Shown here one piece after another: positions 22,560 to 35,452 of a stretch of 64,000 nucleotides of DNA. The stretch's first letter is position 1; the number at the start of each line of letters is the position of its first letter. Location of the stretch: the NCBI GenBank assembly GCA_029959085.1, contig JARWIR010000016.1:8663441-8727440 (forward strand), in the 5' to 3' direction. The position numbers and the translations under genes are program-made. The stretch comes from Nemophila menziesii. Its lineage: Eukaryota; Streptophyta; Magnoliopsida; Boraginales; Hydrophyllaceae. Below the pieces are notes generated by a model that had not been told where the DNA came from, ran no database searches, and was given only the letters and a program-made list of their open reading frames with translations.

Positions 22560-23105
22560 TGTATTTATTAAAGTATAGGTCGATTCTATTTTGCAATCCA
22601 TGAAAGAGATTCTATTTTGAATGTTTGTTACATAAAAGAATGCCTAGGTATTTACCCAAATCCTCTTTTTTATCAATTTGAATTTGTGCAAATACTAAAT
22701 CCCGAACATTTCCAGGTGTCATTCGACTAAAACAAATAGAATCTTTGTTAAAGGTAATCTATTGTCCTGAACTGGTACAATATATTGTTAAACATTCTTG
22801 AAAATCTTGGACCTCGTTGTCATTAATCGTTAGTAAAAATAAAGAATTGTCAGAAAATAGTAGGTGAGTTTAAATAGGACAATTTTGTGTTATTTGTATT
22901 CCTTTAATCATATAGTGGAGACTTTATTTTTTATTAGTCCAATAAGAGATATGGTCATAAGGATAAAAAAAGGGTATAAAGGATCTCCCTGCCTAAATCC
23001 TGTTTCGGGCTTAAACTTCTCAATCCTATCACAATTGAAGTTTATAAGGAAAGAGACCGTTGAAATGCAATTTTCTATCCAAGTACCCCATTTGTCACAA
23101 AACAC
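22560..23105 (-). pseudogene. LINE reverse transcriptase fragment of another lineage
   Basis: Minus-strand translation gives WIENCISTVSF, then GFRQGDPLYPFFILM (RT motif B) at 22908-23105. In other frames it continues toward 22620 with SLFLLTINDNEVQDF and YLGILL, a pattern typical of the region just after the RT active site. The catalytic FADD is not preserved. The fragment abuts the 5' end of LINE 2 but is from a different element. Confidence 0.6.
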
Positions 23106-23885
23106 AATTTTTTTTAAAAAAATTAGTAATATAAAATCACAGCGTACCTGGTCACGACCCTATATCCATGTATGTTGGTATACGGCTTAATCAGTCACGA
23201 GGTGCATATGCAAGAAAGGATTTATAAGATGTAACCATCTAGTGATGGTTATATTGATTATCTAAAGCCTGGCCAGGTGATACGTCTAATGCACATATGA
23301 TTAATATTCTCGAATGCTCCCGAAGATCGAGAGGATACATCATAAAGATAAGAGAAAATATTAACCAGTCAATCCTAGACCAAATAAACTTGGTTACTTA
23401 GGTTATAGCCAAAGATGAGTATTTTGGTCATTTCAACCTGATAGGTCGAAACAATGATCTCATTTTAAAAGAGCCTTTGTATACTAATATTTACCTGATG
23501 GAGTTTTTTTGTGTTTTCGTATTGGAGCATTTACGTGATTAATAAGTTGGCAGACAATAGTCAAGACACTTATGTTGTCCGGGGTAAATATGTCGGTTTT
23601 TGGATGGGTAAAGTCGTATGAAATAAAATTTGAAAACTATGCAAAATATATGCCTACCTAATTCCGAAAGATTAAGGTATTGTCTATCTACTCACTACGT
23701 AATATGTCAATGAGTTGCAATAAGAATACCACTATCATCCATGAAGGCATGATGAGGGTACACTATGAATTAAGTAGAAAAGGTACACACTTTCACTTCC
23801 TTGGGAATTCCACTTCCGAGGGTGTTGCATCTCTCATAGCAATATTATTTCTTACTCACGAAATATGATAAACCATAGAGACAAA
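23106..23885. other. Intergenic sequence, nothing recognised
   Basis: No long frame, inverted repeat or tandem repeat could be supported. Confidence 0.5.
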
Positions 23886-23889
23886 TGCT

Positions 23890-26800
23890 AATCACCATGC
23901 TTTTCTTTTTTAATTCTCCCGGGCTTTTAATTTATTAAGACATTTTAGAAAGCTAAATATAGTGTTCATTTCTTCCTCAATGCCCAACAACTCTATCACC
24001 TCATTCCAAATGTCATTAGCAAAAATACATTCGAAGAAATATGAGTGTTTTATTCAAATTCATCTGCACACAACCAACAAAGTGGATCCAACTCCATATA
24101 TGTCGTACTATCCTTTATTTTAAGCCTCTTTTGTAACACCATCCAAATGATGATAGCATGTTTAGGATTTATACACGTACACCAAAGAATAGTAGTACAA
24201 GGTTTCAAAAGATATGGAAACAAAAAACATCATAAGGCTTGTTATATAAAGCATAATACTCACCACTACGTAAAAGAGATTGGTGGCACAAAAAAACCAA
24301 CTAGATAATATCTTATCGCCTTCCACATTTCTAAGAGAAGTTACAATCTCATCCTTCAGTTCTCAAACTCTTTCAAGAGGTGAGTCAATTCTATCCACTT
24401 CCATTAGCCAAACACTTTGCAACTTTCAATATTCCCCGTCTACTCATTTGATCCAAAAGGACTCTTTTTTGTTAACATTCTCCACACCATCTTCGTGAGT
24501 TTCTTTATTCGAAGTACCTAAGTCCTTAATACCAAGGCCACCTTCATATTTCGGGGAGAAAATAGTTTTCCATTTTATTTGGGGGGACTTACGGTCACAA
24601 TAAAATTTTCTGCAAAAACTCACAATTCGATCACTCACACTAATTGAAACTGGATATATGGACGTCTAAAAACATACCACCCCTTAAAGAATCGTTATAA
24701 TAAGCTCCAATCACCCAATATAAGATAAAGAAAGGGTGTTCCAAGATCAAACATAAACTTTAATTTTATCAATAAGAGGGTTGTAGTCACGAGAGAATAA
24801 CAACAAAACTCTAAGTGGCACACCCAAATAACGGAAAGGCATTACCCCTTTCTCAAGTTGTGTTATTTCCAAGATTTCTTAAACTCAATTTCTTTGATCC
24901 ACGTATAGTAAATTTTCAATTTATGTACGTTTAATTGGAGACCCAAAAAAATCAAAACCTTTTAAACTATCAATGAGAAACTTCACTAAATCTCCTTTTG
25001 AAAGCAACATGAGATCATCGGCTAAGCCAAATCCACAATATATATTAATTCTTTAAAATCCTAGAGAGATATCCAAGACACAAAATAATGAGATAAGGTG
25101 AGAGCGGCTCATCTTTCTCAAGCTTTTTTCACCCTTGAAGAATCTATGAACTTCACTGTTAATTCCCATTGAATACAGGATTTGTTACACACACCATTTT
25201 CCAATTAATATATTTAATCAGAAAATTGATACCTTTGAGAACCTTGAGAAGAAGTTCCCACAAAACCAAGTCATAAGTCTTACACGAATCAACCTTAATC
25301 GTACAACTCAGGCAGCTAGTATTATTATTATATACCCTCAACAGTTCTTGCATAAGATGAATAGTATCGGTCATCAGTCTTCTAGAGATAAAATCACTTT
25401 GTGATTTATCAACAATATCATCCAAAACCTACGCAATAATAATTGTTTTAGCTATATAAACAACATTATAACACGATATTGGCCTATACTCTTTCACTTT
25501 CATGGGTTTATCATTTTTCAGATGAGTGCAATAATCATGGTATTTGATAGCTTAAGTAAAAATGAAAGAGAAAAAATTCATGTACCTCCATAATTACTTC
25601 CTCAAGTATTGAACACTAGAAGTAGTTTTGTCACTGTATGGAAGTTCGATTTTTATAACAAAACTTTACATGATTTCATGAAAAGGTTTTGTGCATCGAT
25701 TACTTTTTAGCTTACCTCCATTTTTTTCCTTTTGTTGGAGAAAACTAACCTCGTCCTTTTCAAGTCTTATGGCTGTCTCCACAACTTCTTCAAAAGCTAC
25801 ATTATTTCCCATGTTTTTTTGACGTCTTGCCTCAACTTCCTACAAGGCTTCTATTTCCATTTTGCCCTCCCGGATATATGTGACAAGTGCTTCTTGTTCA
25901 AACCCCTCAAACCTGGTTTTAAAATCCAAATCTTCTCATAAATAATATATTGATTTGACCTTTAGATTACCTCTATACTTTACCCATGACTAACCACCTT
26001 TACATATTCATCATGCTCAACCCACGTATTACAAAAATGGAAAGGCGTAATTCTCTTCATCTTTTGCAAAAAAGAGACAACATATGACGAATGATTTGAT
26101 ACACTCGATTTTGTCAAAACTCTACATGTACATAGTGATCCAAAGATTTAAGTCTCCGATCCCCCATCTCCCTATCGATTCGACTAAGAATATGATTACT
26201 GAGCCACGTAAAAAATTAAGTAGAAGTTTGTAAATGTTCAAACCGAAGCGTGTTGCAATAGTCCGCAAAATCATTATAATTCCCCATAGTAATTACCTTA
26301 CTATACTTTCTCTCATTGTGGGCCAAGATGTTATTAAAGTCTTCCATAAGGAGCCAAGGTGCATCAAAAGTAGCCACATGATCAACTATATTCTCCTACA
26401 GACATCTTCTCTCAATCTTGCCATTTAATATGTAAATAAAAGAAGTATAAAGGGTCAAAGATGTTACCTTATATACAACTTTACATGGATGGCTTGAAGT
26501 GTAATAGATAGTACATATATTTCCATTTTATATGGGTTCCAAACAAGTGAAAATCTTCTATGGATGTTTAAATAAAATTTATCTTTATATTTTCACCCAC
26601 AATGCATTGTACGAAAAAATACCTCAACACTTAGTCACATACTCTTCATTTCCAAAATCCCAAGAATATCTATATTTTCTCCTTATGAGTTATGAGGTTT
26701 AAAACCCCTCGCCTATTATGAGGTAAGCCACAATCAACACTTTGTTTCCAAAATCCCCTTGTGTTCAATGTTGTAATAATCATTAATAATGTGTTGTCCT
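23890..26800 (-). pseudogene. Heavily decayed LINE 3 (endonuclease to zf-RVT)
   Basis: Minus-strand fragments stay in the correct LINE order. The endonuclease patch at about 26230-26410 reads FDAPWLLMEDFNNILAHNER. A linker at 25740-25930 resembles LKPGLRGLNKKHLSHISGRA. RT is at 25159-25425 (SQSDFISRRLMTDTIHLMQE, then SCTIKVDSCKTYDLV). Post-RT sequence is at 24444-24850 (MPFRYLGVPLR, then WKTIFSPKYEGGLGIKDLG). A zf-RVT end lies at about 23900-24060 (FFECIFANDIWNEVIELLG). Many stops and frameshifts are present. In RT motif A the catalytic Asp is retained but its neighbours are not typical (VDSCKTYDLV). Confidence 0.75.
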
Positions 26801-26819
26801 CTATTTTCGCAAAATTGGA

Positions 26820-26975
26820 AAGAGCTTGATGGAAGAGGTAAAAGCTTATCTCGAGGAAGGCACACTACCTGGAGACAAAGTGATGGCCCGAGCTTTAATT
26901 TTCAATCTGGAAATTTCGTCCTCCGAGGATGATGATTATACAAGTGTGAGGGGTCATGTTGGGCCGGACGTGTGA
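26820..26975 (+). pseudogene. Short Ty3/gypsy-like pol fragment (tentative)
   Basis: A plus-strand frame, SLMEEVKAYLEEGTLPGDKV and onward, resembles the linker between RNase H and integrase in plant gypsy elements (pattern W-x-x-x-I-x-x-Y-L-x-x-G-x-L-P-x-D). It ends in a stop at about 26975. No LTR, integrase or RT neighbours are visible, so this is resemblance only. Confidence 0.35.
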
Positions 26976-27575
26976 TAAAATAATAAATGTGAAAAGCGCA
27001 CACACCTCAAAAACCAAGATCTCTACAAGTGTACAGATCGTTACAAGTAATAAGTAAGTAATTTAAGTTTGTTCCTTAGAGATTTACGTAGATATCGATA
27101 TTAGCTTAGGTGGGCTTAAGTGTTTATATCAAAATAAGAAAAGAGAATGGATGTTTTGTTTTATAATATTATGCAGGAAAGAATAAAGCTAAGGATGCTA
27201 GTAAGAATATAACCTATTGGATTGCGTTTCTAGGAATAAGGGTGAATTGCTGATGTCTCACATTGCACGGGATTTAAATGCACTCTAACTCCCCATCCAG
27301 ATGAACATAGAGTTCGACTTTACACACCAGCTGGCTATCCGATGAATTAAATTCCCTAATACTATTGACTACCTAGCGGAGAAGACCATCCAATTCAATG
27401 TCGCGCACTAGGCGTTTATATACAATGTTCGAAAATCCGACCCCCCCCCCCTCCGAGTGTTAGCCAAAAGTCTCACACTACCCACGCGTGATCAAGACTT
27501 GGATAGACAACAATCACAAATATATAAAACAATGGAAATCCTAATTTCCAATTCAATTTAATACAGTTATCCAAA
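26976..27575. other. Intergenic sequence with a C11 run
   Basis: Contains an 11-base C run (27441-27451). The composition is less AT-rich around 27270-27430, where no product is recognised. Confidence 0.45.
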
Positions 27576-28370
27576 TTAACTTAACATTAAAATAATAGCT
27601 CCAAAGTTATAAAGGGTTGGATTAAAACATTTTTCATCGTCATCTTTCCCTCTATCTTCATTATCATCAGTAGAAATATCAATACCCTCTTCCTTAAATG
27701 CCTCCGAATCGGTTCTGCTTTCACTATCACTTTCGCGAATTGTCTCACGAATTAGCTCAAAAGATGTAGACACATTTTCTCGCTCACGAATGTTTTTTTT
27801 TTTACCTTGTTCATGATAAGTGGATGGTTGCATTCTACGTATTTCTTTAACCTTTCCATAAATCTCAATAAAATTATATTGTCCGTTGTTTGCACCACCT
27901 ATCATTGTTTTTATAGTCTCATCCCCAACATTTAGAGCATGGAACCGTGGAGGGTTTGATGAGACCAGACATCGTCATATTAAATAAAAATTTACTTCAA
28001 TAGCATTCGATTTGCACGCTGAACACACCGCTTGTTTTAAATCATTTGATCATACATCTTCTCTGGTCATAAATGGTTTACAATCTTCCCAGATATATTC
28101 AACAACACTGTACCACTACAGACAATACTACCTCCATAATATCATAACCACATATAATTCATATTAACCTAAGAAAAAGCAACAAACACGTTACAACCAA
28201 TACTAAATCAAAGACAACATACACATTATAATCAATACTAAAACAAACTCCTAGAAATTAGTATTACTTAACCTACTTTAAATTTTAACCATTAAACCTA
28301 ATTTTTGCAAGATATATACAACAAATAATTGAAAAAAGAGATAATACTTACCTTTAAGATGAAATGTCTA
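27576..28370 (-). pseudogene. Possible first coding region of a CACTA-type element
   Basis: The minus-strand frame at 27576-27905 (109 aa) reads MIGGANNGQYNFIEIYGKVK, then a Lys/Glu-rich and Ser/Asp-rich acidic tail (SDSESRTDSE). The open frame extends upstream (LNVGDETIKT) until it is lost. A consensus-like splice donor, CTTAAAG followed by GTAAGTATT, lies at about 28349-28352, downstream of a GA-rich leader. This suggests a leader exon and intron. With the hairpin array just beyond it, the arrangement resembles the 5' end of an En/Spm (CACTA) element, but no CACTA terminus or transposase motif was found. Confidence 0.3.
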
Positions 28371-28496
28371 AGAATTTGAAGAAAAATGGAAAAAAAAATT
28401 GAAAAGATTTTTGGTTGGTGTGAGTGGGAGGTGAAAAGGGGTATAAAGATAAGTGAAATATGAGGAGAGTTTCTAATTTAAGTCAGTTTTTCAGTT

Positions 28497-28665
28497 AAAG
28501 ACGGTCATTAGATGACTGTCTTTACCTTTCACGAAATTTACAAAGAAGACGGTCATCAAATGACCGCCTTTATTTATAAAACGAAGGGGAAAGACGACTA
28601 TTCGATGACTGCCTTTCTCTCAAAATGGAAGACCAATGAAAGGCGGTCGTTGGATGACCGCCTTC
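28497..28665. repeat. Array of four regularly spaced hairpins
   Basis: Four imperfect palindromes of 27-29 bases lie at 28497-28523, 28544-28571, 28589-28617 and 28638-28665. Their starts are 47, 45 and 49 bases apart. Each has the form AGACGGTCAT...ATGACCGCCTT, with compensating or near-compensating differences between copies, while the spacers differ. Subterminal repeats that bind a transposase are arranged this way in some CACTA elements, which is the inference drawn here. The small plus-strand frame across it (28512-28694) is a by-product. Confidence 0.8.
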
Positions 28666-28716
28666 TATGTATGGCGTTGTTCGAACAGCGGTAAGAATGC
28701 TAAAGCCTAAATTACG

Positions 28717-28950
28717 TAGCCGTTTCGAAGTGTATTTTTTTCAAAAACACCTAAAAGTGCTTCTAGATTTTCAAAAGTGATCTTGACCTTAAAAAACATT
28801 TTAAAAAGCAAAACGTCAAATATATGCTTCTAAAAAAAAGCATCTAAAATAATTCTGGATTTCGAATTTATTTTTAATAATTTTTTTAAATTTTTTAATA
28901 TTATTTTAAAAACACTCTTTCACTCTAAAATAACCGCTTTACTCCTTTGA
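28717..28950. mobile_element. Degenerate copy of the Tourist-like MITE
   Basis: It resembles the intact element at 36828-37059: GCCGTTTCGAAGTGTATTTT near the left, AAAAGTGCTTCTAG, then TCTAAAATAATTCTGG and an ACTCTAAAATAA block near the right. The termini are too decayed to show a target duplication. Confidence 0.55.
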
Positions 28951-28999
28951 ACAAAAAAGAAAAACAGCTTTACTCTTGTTTGCCAAGTTTTTGTCAAAC

Positions 29000-29705
29000 C
29001 CGTCCTACTAGATACGTTAAAGTGCACCGTCTTTTTCTACTTGTTGCAGATCCGATTTAGAATCCCGTGTACATCTTCCTCCATTCTCCACTTTTTATAT
29101 TTGTGATCGTTTTATACTGTACAAGCACTTGTTACAGCTTTTAAGCAAGAACAAGTTAAAACATTGTGTGTTTACTCAGTTTTCAACTTGGGATTCTTAC
29201 CAAACTCACTCACACTCATTGTTTCGATTGGTAAAATATTTAATCTTTTTCCATCTCAATTTCATTTTAGTTTTTTAATTTGTATTATACTAGATGAAAT
29301 TTCCAAATAAACTATTTGTTGTTACTGGATCAATTGGTTAAGATCATTGTGAACTATATTAAGGTAATAGAGTAGATATGTTGCTTTACAATCTAGACTA
29401 ATATGCAGTGACGTATTATAGGAGGAGGCTTTTCTAGCTGAACTTACTAGAATAAAGATTATTTTGCAGGAATTTCTCACAATTGCTTTTCAGATTCATA
29501 GATGCAATTTAAGATTAGAATTTGGATTCGAGTATGTAAATAATATGAGATTGCTTTAAATAGACTCAATAATTCTCTTTTTGCTTTCCGTTCCATCCTG
29601 AGTTTTTTATAAGATTTGAGTTTTTTATAAGCATGTAAATAAGACTTTGTTAGTTTCATATCTGACCTTTTAATTCTAACTCTTTTCACTCTATGTGTTT
29701 AGTAA
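29000..29705 (+). promoter_or_regulatory. MEX1 5' flank with probable 5' UTR intron
   Basis: A leader-like, less AT-rich stretch at about 29010-29230 is followed by a possible donor GATTG-GTAAAATATT (GT at 29231-29232). A good acceptor, TATGTGTTTAG, ends three bases before the ATG at 29706, giving a candidate intron of about 470 bp in the 5' UTR. No clear TATA box was fixed. Confidence 0.45.
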
Positions 29706-31572
29706 ATGGCAAGCTGTTTTCTCCCCTTCGGAAAGCCTCCTATAAGCATTACCCGACCTTCAAATGGTTGTGCTATCAACTCTTCTCGGGCCCATCTACT
29801 ACCCACGGGCTTACCCGGGCCTAACCCACAACAGATTCTCAACTACAAATTTCAAATAAATAACTTTCACCATTTAATATTCCGTCAGAAACTCAAACCA
29901 GCTCTTGCACTTAACTCCGATGAATATTCTGCCATTCAACAGGTATCTCATATAGTATTTCAATTGAAACAAAACAAATTGTTAAATTCCTTTTTCTTTT
30001 AATTAATAATTTGTGGATTAAAGGGAGCTGTAGATTTGTTTAGAAGCGAAAGCTACAAACAATGGGATTCATTGTCCGCAAAATTTGCTGGAGGTGCAAA
30101 TATACCCTTCTTATTATTACAGTTACCTCAAATCATACTCAATGCTCGTAATCTCACAGCTGGAAATTATTCCGCACTTTTAGCAGTTCCATGGCTGGTA
30201 TTTAATCATATTTTCGTACTATTAGTACTCTAAAATTTAAAAAAAAAATATTATAGTCTAATAATAATATTCAATGTATAGGGAATGCTCACTGGTTTGC
30301 TAGGAAATTTATCACTTCTATCATATTTTATAAAGAAAAGAGAAACTGAAGCGATCGTGGTGCAAACACTTGGAGTTATTTCTATATACGTGGTGCTTGT
30401 ACAGCTGGCAATGGGTGAAGCTATGCCTGTTCCACATTTTATTGGTACTTCGATTGTGGTTGCTTGTGGTTTAATTGTAAATTTCATGAACTATTTTAAT
30501 TTGCTCAAACCTCAAATCTGGGAGTTTTGGGTTGATTTTATTACTATTGGTGGTCTCTCCGCTCTTCCACAAGTAATCTTTCTTTTTATCTATTAGTTCT
30601 TATGAACTGTAAAGTTCTATGAGGTTACTTTCTTTTGACTGTTTTACCCTTGGATTGGTGAGTAGGTGATTTGGTCAACATTTGTGCCGTTCATACCGAA
30701 TAGTATTTTACCTGGGGCTATTGCGTTTGTGATGGCAGTATCAGCTGTTGTTATGGTATTTTAATGGTACACTTTATTTGTCTTCTTTGGATTAAGGGTA
30801 CTTTTGTAATTGTAGGTGGTAAATTTTGTTACAGGCTAGAACAGGGAAACTATCAGAGAAAGGTACGAAATTTGTTGGATCAATATCAGGTTGGACAGCT
30901 ACGCTTCTTTTCATTTGGATGTCCGTATCACAAATGGTAATAATAATAAGTTTTTTTATTTGAGTTGTTTGAGATTATGAAAATGCTTGTTTCGTTTTGT
31001 TATAAAGTGGACAAATATGTTAAATCCTAGTAACATTAAAGGATTATCAGCTGTTACAATGTTGCTTGCTATGGTTGGAAATGGACTTATGATCCCACGT
31101 GCTCTTCTTATTCGCGATTTAATGTGGTATGTATCCCTTTTTCTTTAATCAAGTAGTTTATAAGCGAGAATTAGGTTAATAAAGGTGTTATGTATGTATG
31201 TTTGTACAGGTTCACTGGTTCATGTTGGTCTTGTGTGTTTTATGGATTGGGGAATCTTGTGTGCTTATACTGGTACGATTTATTTAAAGTGGATGAGTTT
31301 TAATGTGTATATTGAATTATTAATTAAGTGGTATTCTGTTTTATTCTGCAGTTATGAATGTATCAGTAGAGAATTCTTCTTAGCTGCAATTGGTGGCTTC
31401 ATTGCTTGGATAGGTTTGTCTTTTTTAGTTTTTTTTTTTTAAATTCCAATTTATTTACTTAGTGTTTATGTTACTTCCCATTGTTACAGGATTTACGTTA
31501 TGGAGAGACACGATTGCATATGGATATACTTCACCTTTTACATCTTTAAAGGAATTGGTTTATGGTTCTTAA
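29706..31572 (+). CDS. MEX1: Chloroplast maltose transporter MEX1 (maltose excess 1), 9 exons, 406 aa
   Basis: Exons: 29706-29942, 30024-30197, 30282-30572, 30666-30755, 30835-30936, 31008-31126, 31210-31272, 31352-31413 and 31490-31572. They total 1,221 bp in one frame with GT-AG introns. Residues 1 to about 75 look like a plastid transit peptide (Ser, Pro, Asn and basic residues). The mature part is a multi-pass membrane protein with family-typical blocks: WDSLSAKFAGGANIPFLLLQ, GMLTGLLGNLSLLSYF, ARTGKLSEKGTKFVGS, NPSNIKGLS, GNGLMIPRALLIRDLMW and the C-terminal SPFTSLKELVYG. MEX1 exports maltose, the product of night-time starch breakdown, across the inner chloroplast envelope to the cytosol. 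Length is normal (about 400-415 aa in plants) and no lesion is seen. Confidence 0.96.
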
Positions 31573-32395
31573 TTCATGTGGAAAATTTAGAGTCAATTTG
31601 TTGTACGAATTAACACAATCACAGTTGTACACAATGCTGTAATTAGAGAATTGGTATGTACAAGTTGTGTCCCAATGGATGCTTTAGAGGAACTTGTGAG
31701 GAGGTCCTTTTGTAAGGAAATGAAGAGGAGCTTGTTTTAATAAATAAATGTAGTGTCACCAATTTATTACTAGTATATTGTGGTCTAAAATCAGACATTG
31801 TATTAAGATAATAATGTGGAGTAGTATATTGCTCCAATGACACTTGGCATCTTTTAGCTTTAACAGATGAAATGTGTCGTAAATGAAAACTGGGTAAGAC
31901 TTCCAGGTCCAATGTATAAATCTCGTTCGATAACAAGACACATATATATATATATATTAGCTTATATGATTCTAAAAACATAAACCTTCCTAATATTGGT
32001 CCATCTAATATTGGATTGAAGAATTTTCCTAACTACTAATACCCCCAGCAAACCAAAGAAATATATAGTTAAACTGAAATATATCTTGTCACCTGAATGG
32101 GTCTAGGTTGTATTATCTATTGTCCCTTTTTGATTTAATGAAAGATCCTTCGAACCCAAAAAGAAAAAAAAAAAAAAAACAAACATCCAATTCAACTACA
32201 ACATGGACATGAGCAGGTTGAAAGTAACTGCAGAGACGATAATATATATGAGAAAATAAGATAACATACATCTCATTACATCACAACTTAAACACTGAAA
32301 GAGACTTCACAAACTTGACACTACAATTCAACATTTAATACGATTAACACGAACAACACGAGTAGCAGAATTTAATGACATCATGATGATTATGT
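31573..32395. other. Convergent 3' region between MEX1 and ADH
   Basis: About 820 bp holding the 3' UTRs of both convergent genes. Contains an AT dinucleotide stretch near 31940 and an A-rich tract at 32159-32180. Nothing else was recognised. The frames here follow no family. Confidence 0.55.
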
Positions 32396-33877
<1,482 letters not shown>

Positions 33878-33980
33878 GGTTTGATTTCTTGATTTTTTTT
33901 CAAACGAAAACTAATTGCTTGATAAATTTTAATTGAATTGCTAGTAATTTGTTGGGTGATTGTACAGAGTACCTAGCCGG

Positions 33981-34050
33981 AGTATTTATAGTTGAATAAG
34001 AGAGGAGAGCCAACAGGAAATTTAAAATAAGGTTAAATGATGATTGGTTT
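33981..34050 (-). promoter_or_regulatory. ADH core promoter: TATA box, CCAAT and ARE-like motif
   Basis: On the minus strand CTATAAATACT (33981-33991) is a TATA box about 105-115 bases before the ATG. Further upstream are CCAAT (34043-34047) and an overlapping AAACCA (34045-34050), which matches the core of the anaerobic response element known from ADH1 promoters. The ARE role is inferred from the match and the gene identity. Confidence 0.55.
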
Positions 34051-34349
34051 GCTATTAGCGTTATTATAATTTTGACACTTGTTGATCAATATCCTTTTTA
34101 GGTCGATACCATAAGCGATAAAACTGAAGCATACCCCTAGGTTTGTTTGATGGTTTTACTTTATCTTTCAAAACCAAATCAACGGTTTCTCAAATAATAA
34201 ATCTAAATTTCCTTTTGCCTCCAATGTTTCCGTTTATTTTCAGCAACAATATTTAATTTTGTATAATCAAATTTTGCTGAATTGATTGAGGATTTTTTCT
34301 AATAACCATAATCTTTTTTTTTTGTTCGGATTGAGTTAGGATACCGACT

Positions 34350-34700
34350 TTGTCCTTATCCTATCCTTATTTTTCAGAAAGAGTTGTACAGTTCATCAGT
34401 AGTATGATGGATTCCCTCGTTGGTTATATGTCTAACTTTATTAGCAAGTCGGTTGGCATGCCCGTTCAGATTCTTGGAAATGTGTTTAAATATGACCAGT
34501 TCCGGAGAGTCTGCCAACTTTTTAATTTCCAGGATCACTGGGTGTATATTTTAACTTGCAGCTCACAACAGTTTAATACCTTGAATCACTTCAAGGTGTC
34601 TGAGAAGATGGTCTCTATTCATCTTTGAAATCATTTGCAAAGAATAGTGGCTTCTAGTACTGATTGAGTTTCACCTTCTAAGATCAAATCACAAAAGTTG
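34350..34700 (-). pseudogene. Possible LINE RNase H remnant
   Basis: Minus-strand translation carries scattered RVT_3-like pieces (for example ILEGETQSVLEATI, and PTDLLIKLDI in the place of the usual ADxLAKxG motif), broken by several stops. A plus-strand frame of 92 aa covers the same sequence but shows no recognisable domain. Low-confidence resemblance. Confidence 0.3.
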
Positions 34701-35185
34701 GATTTAAGATGATCTACTCTTGTCCTATTATGTGTGTATCTATACAATGTCTAAACATGTATGATTATAAGAATGACAAAAGGATGCATCACACATAAAC
34801 AGAATGACAGTTGTTGTTTCTCTATCTTGATTCTCATTTTGTTCCATATTTTGTGTCCCGGTGTTAATGGTTCTGAAGGTCTCCATTCTATGCCGAACAA
34901 TTCCTGCATTGAAGTAGTTACTATTAAAATAATAATGTCCCCGTTTATTTAAATATTATCATGTGTAAGTTTCATTTTACCTTTCCATATATTTTAAAGT
35001 AAGAAGAAATATAAGCTGTTATTTTCCTCGTTTCCCAACCACCGTCAGAATAAGTTTTAATCATATATATAATCCAGGTCGTAATGTTTGTTACCTCTTG
35101 TACTATGATCACGTGCCTTGTACGAAAAGCAAATATGATTCCGGGTGAAGAAGAGAAATTAATGGTATAAAGTAAGCAACAATAT
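34701..35185. other. Intergenic sequence, nothing recognised
   Basis: AT-rich, no supported element. The upstream region at 33995-34349 is likewise empty apart from the ADH promoter motifs. Confidence 0.5.
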
Positions 35186-35189
35186 CGAC

Positions 35190-35452
35190 AATACTTGGAT
35201 CAAGACAATTTTAAGAGGAGCAGGAATTAAGAAACCTCCACAAGAAGAATCAAAAGAAGAGGATCTTATTTTGCGAGAAAGGGTAAAGGAGTTATTGAAT
35301 AAAGTTGAAGAAGTTAAAACCTTCTTGGCCGAAGATGTGGCACAAATCAAAGCTAATCAAGTGCATATCATAACACTCCTTGAGCAATTAAAGCGCAATT
35401 TAGTGAAAAATCCAGTAAATCCTATCTTAGATGTTGATAAAGCGAGGAAATA
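35190..35452 (+). pseudogene. Coiled-coil C-terminus of a probable retrotransposon ORF
   Basis: Frame TILRGAGIKKPPQEESKEED, then a heptad-rich helix (RERVKELLNKVEEVKTFLAE, QVHIITLLEQLKRNL) ending in a stop at 35450-35452. About 110 bp downstream lies TTTGAGTTGGGGG, a polypurine-like tract followed by TGTGGGGATTCG. This is the layout expected where an internal region of a Ty3/gypsy (Athila-like) element meets its 3' LTR. No gag, RT or integrase is present, so the assignment is inferential. Confidence 0.4.

Noticed and set aside
23106..23885. Possible LTR or pararetrovirus remnant
   Set aside because: No RT, movement-protein or coat motif, and no repeated copy in the window.
28497..28665. CRISPR-like array of repeats
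   Set aside because: Only four palindromic units in a plant nuclear context, with no cas genes. Palindromes at this spacing fit transposon subterminal repeats better.
29477..29689. Minus-strand 70-aa frame upstream of MEX1
   Set aside because: It falls in the probable 5' UTR intron of MEX1, is Lys/Arg-rich from AT-rich sequence, and has no family resemblance.
34350..34628. Plus-strand 92-aa frame as a host gene
   Set aside because: No start context, splice sites or domain. The minus strand has weak RNase H resemblance, which is a better though uncertain explanation.
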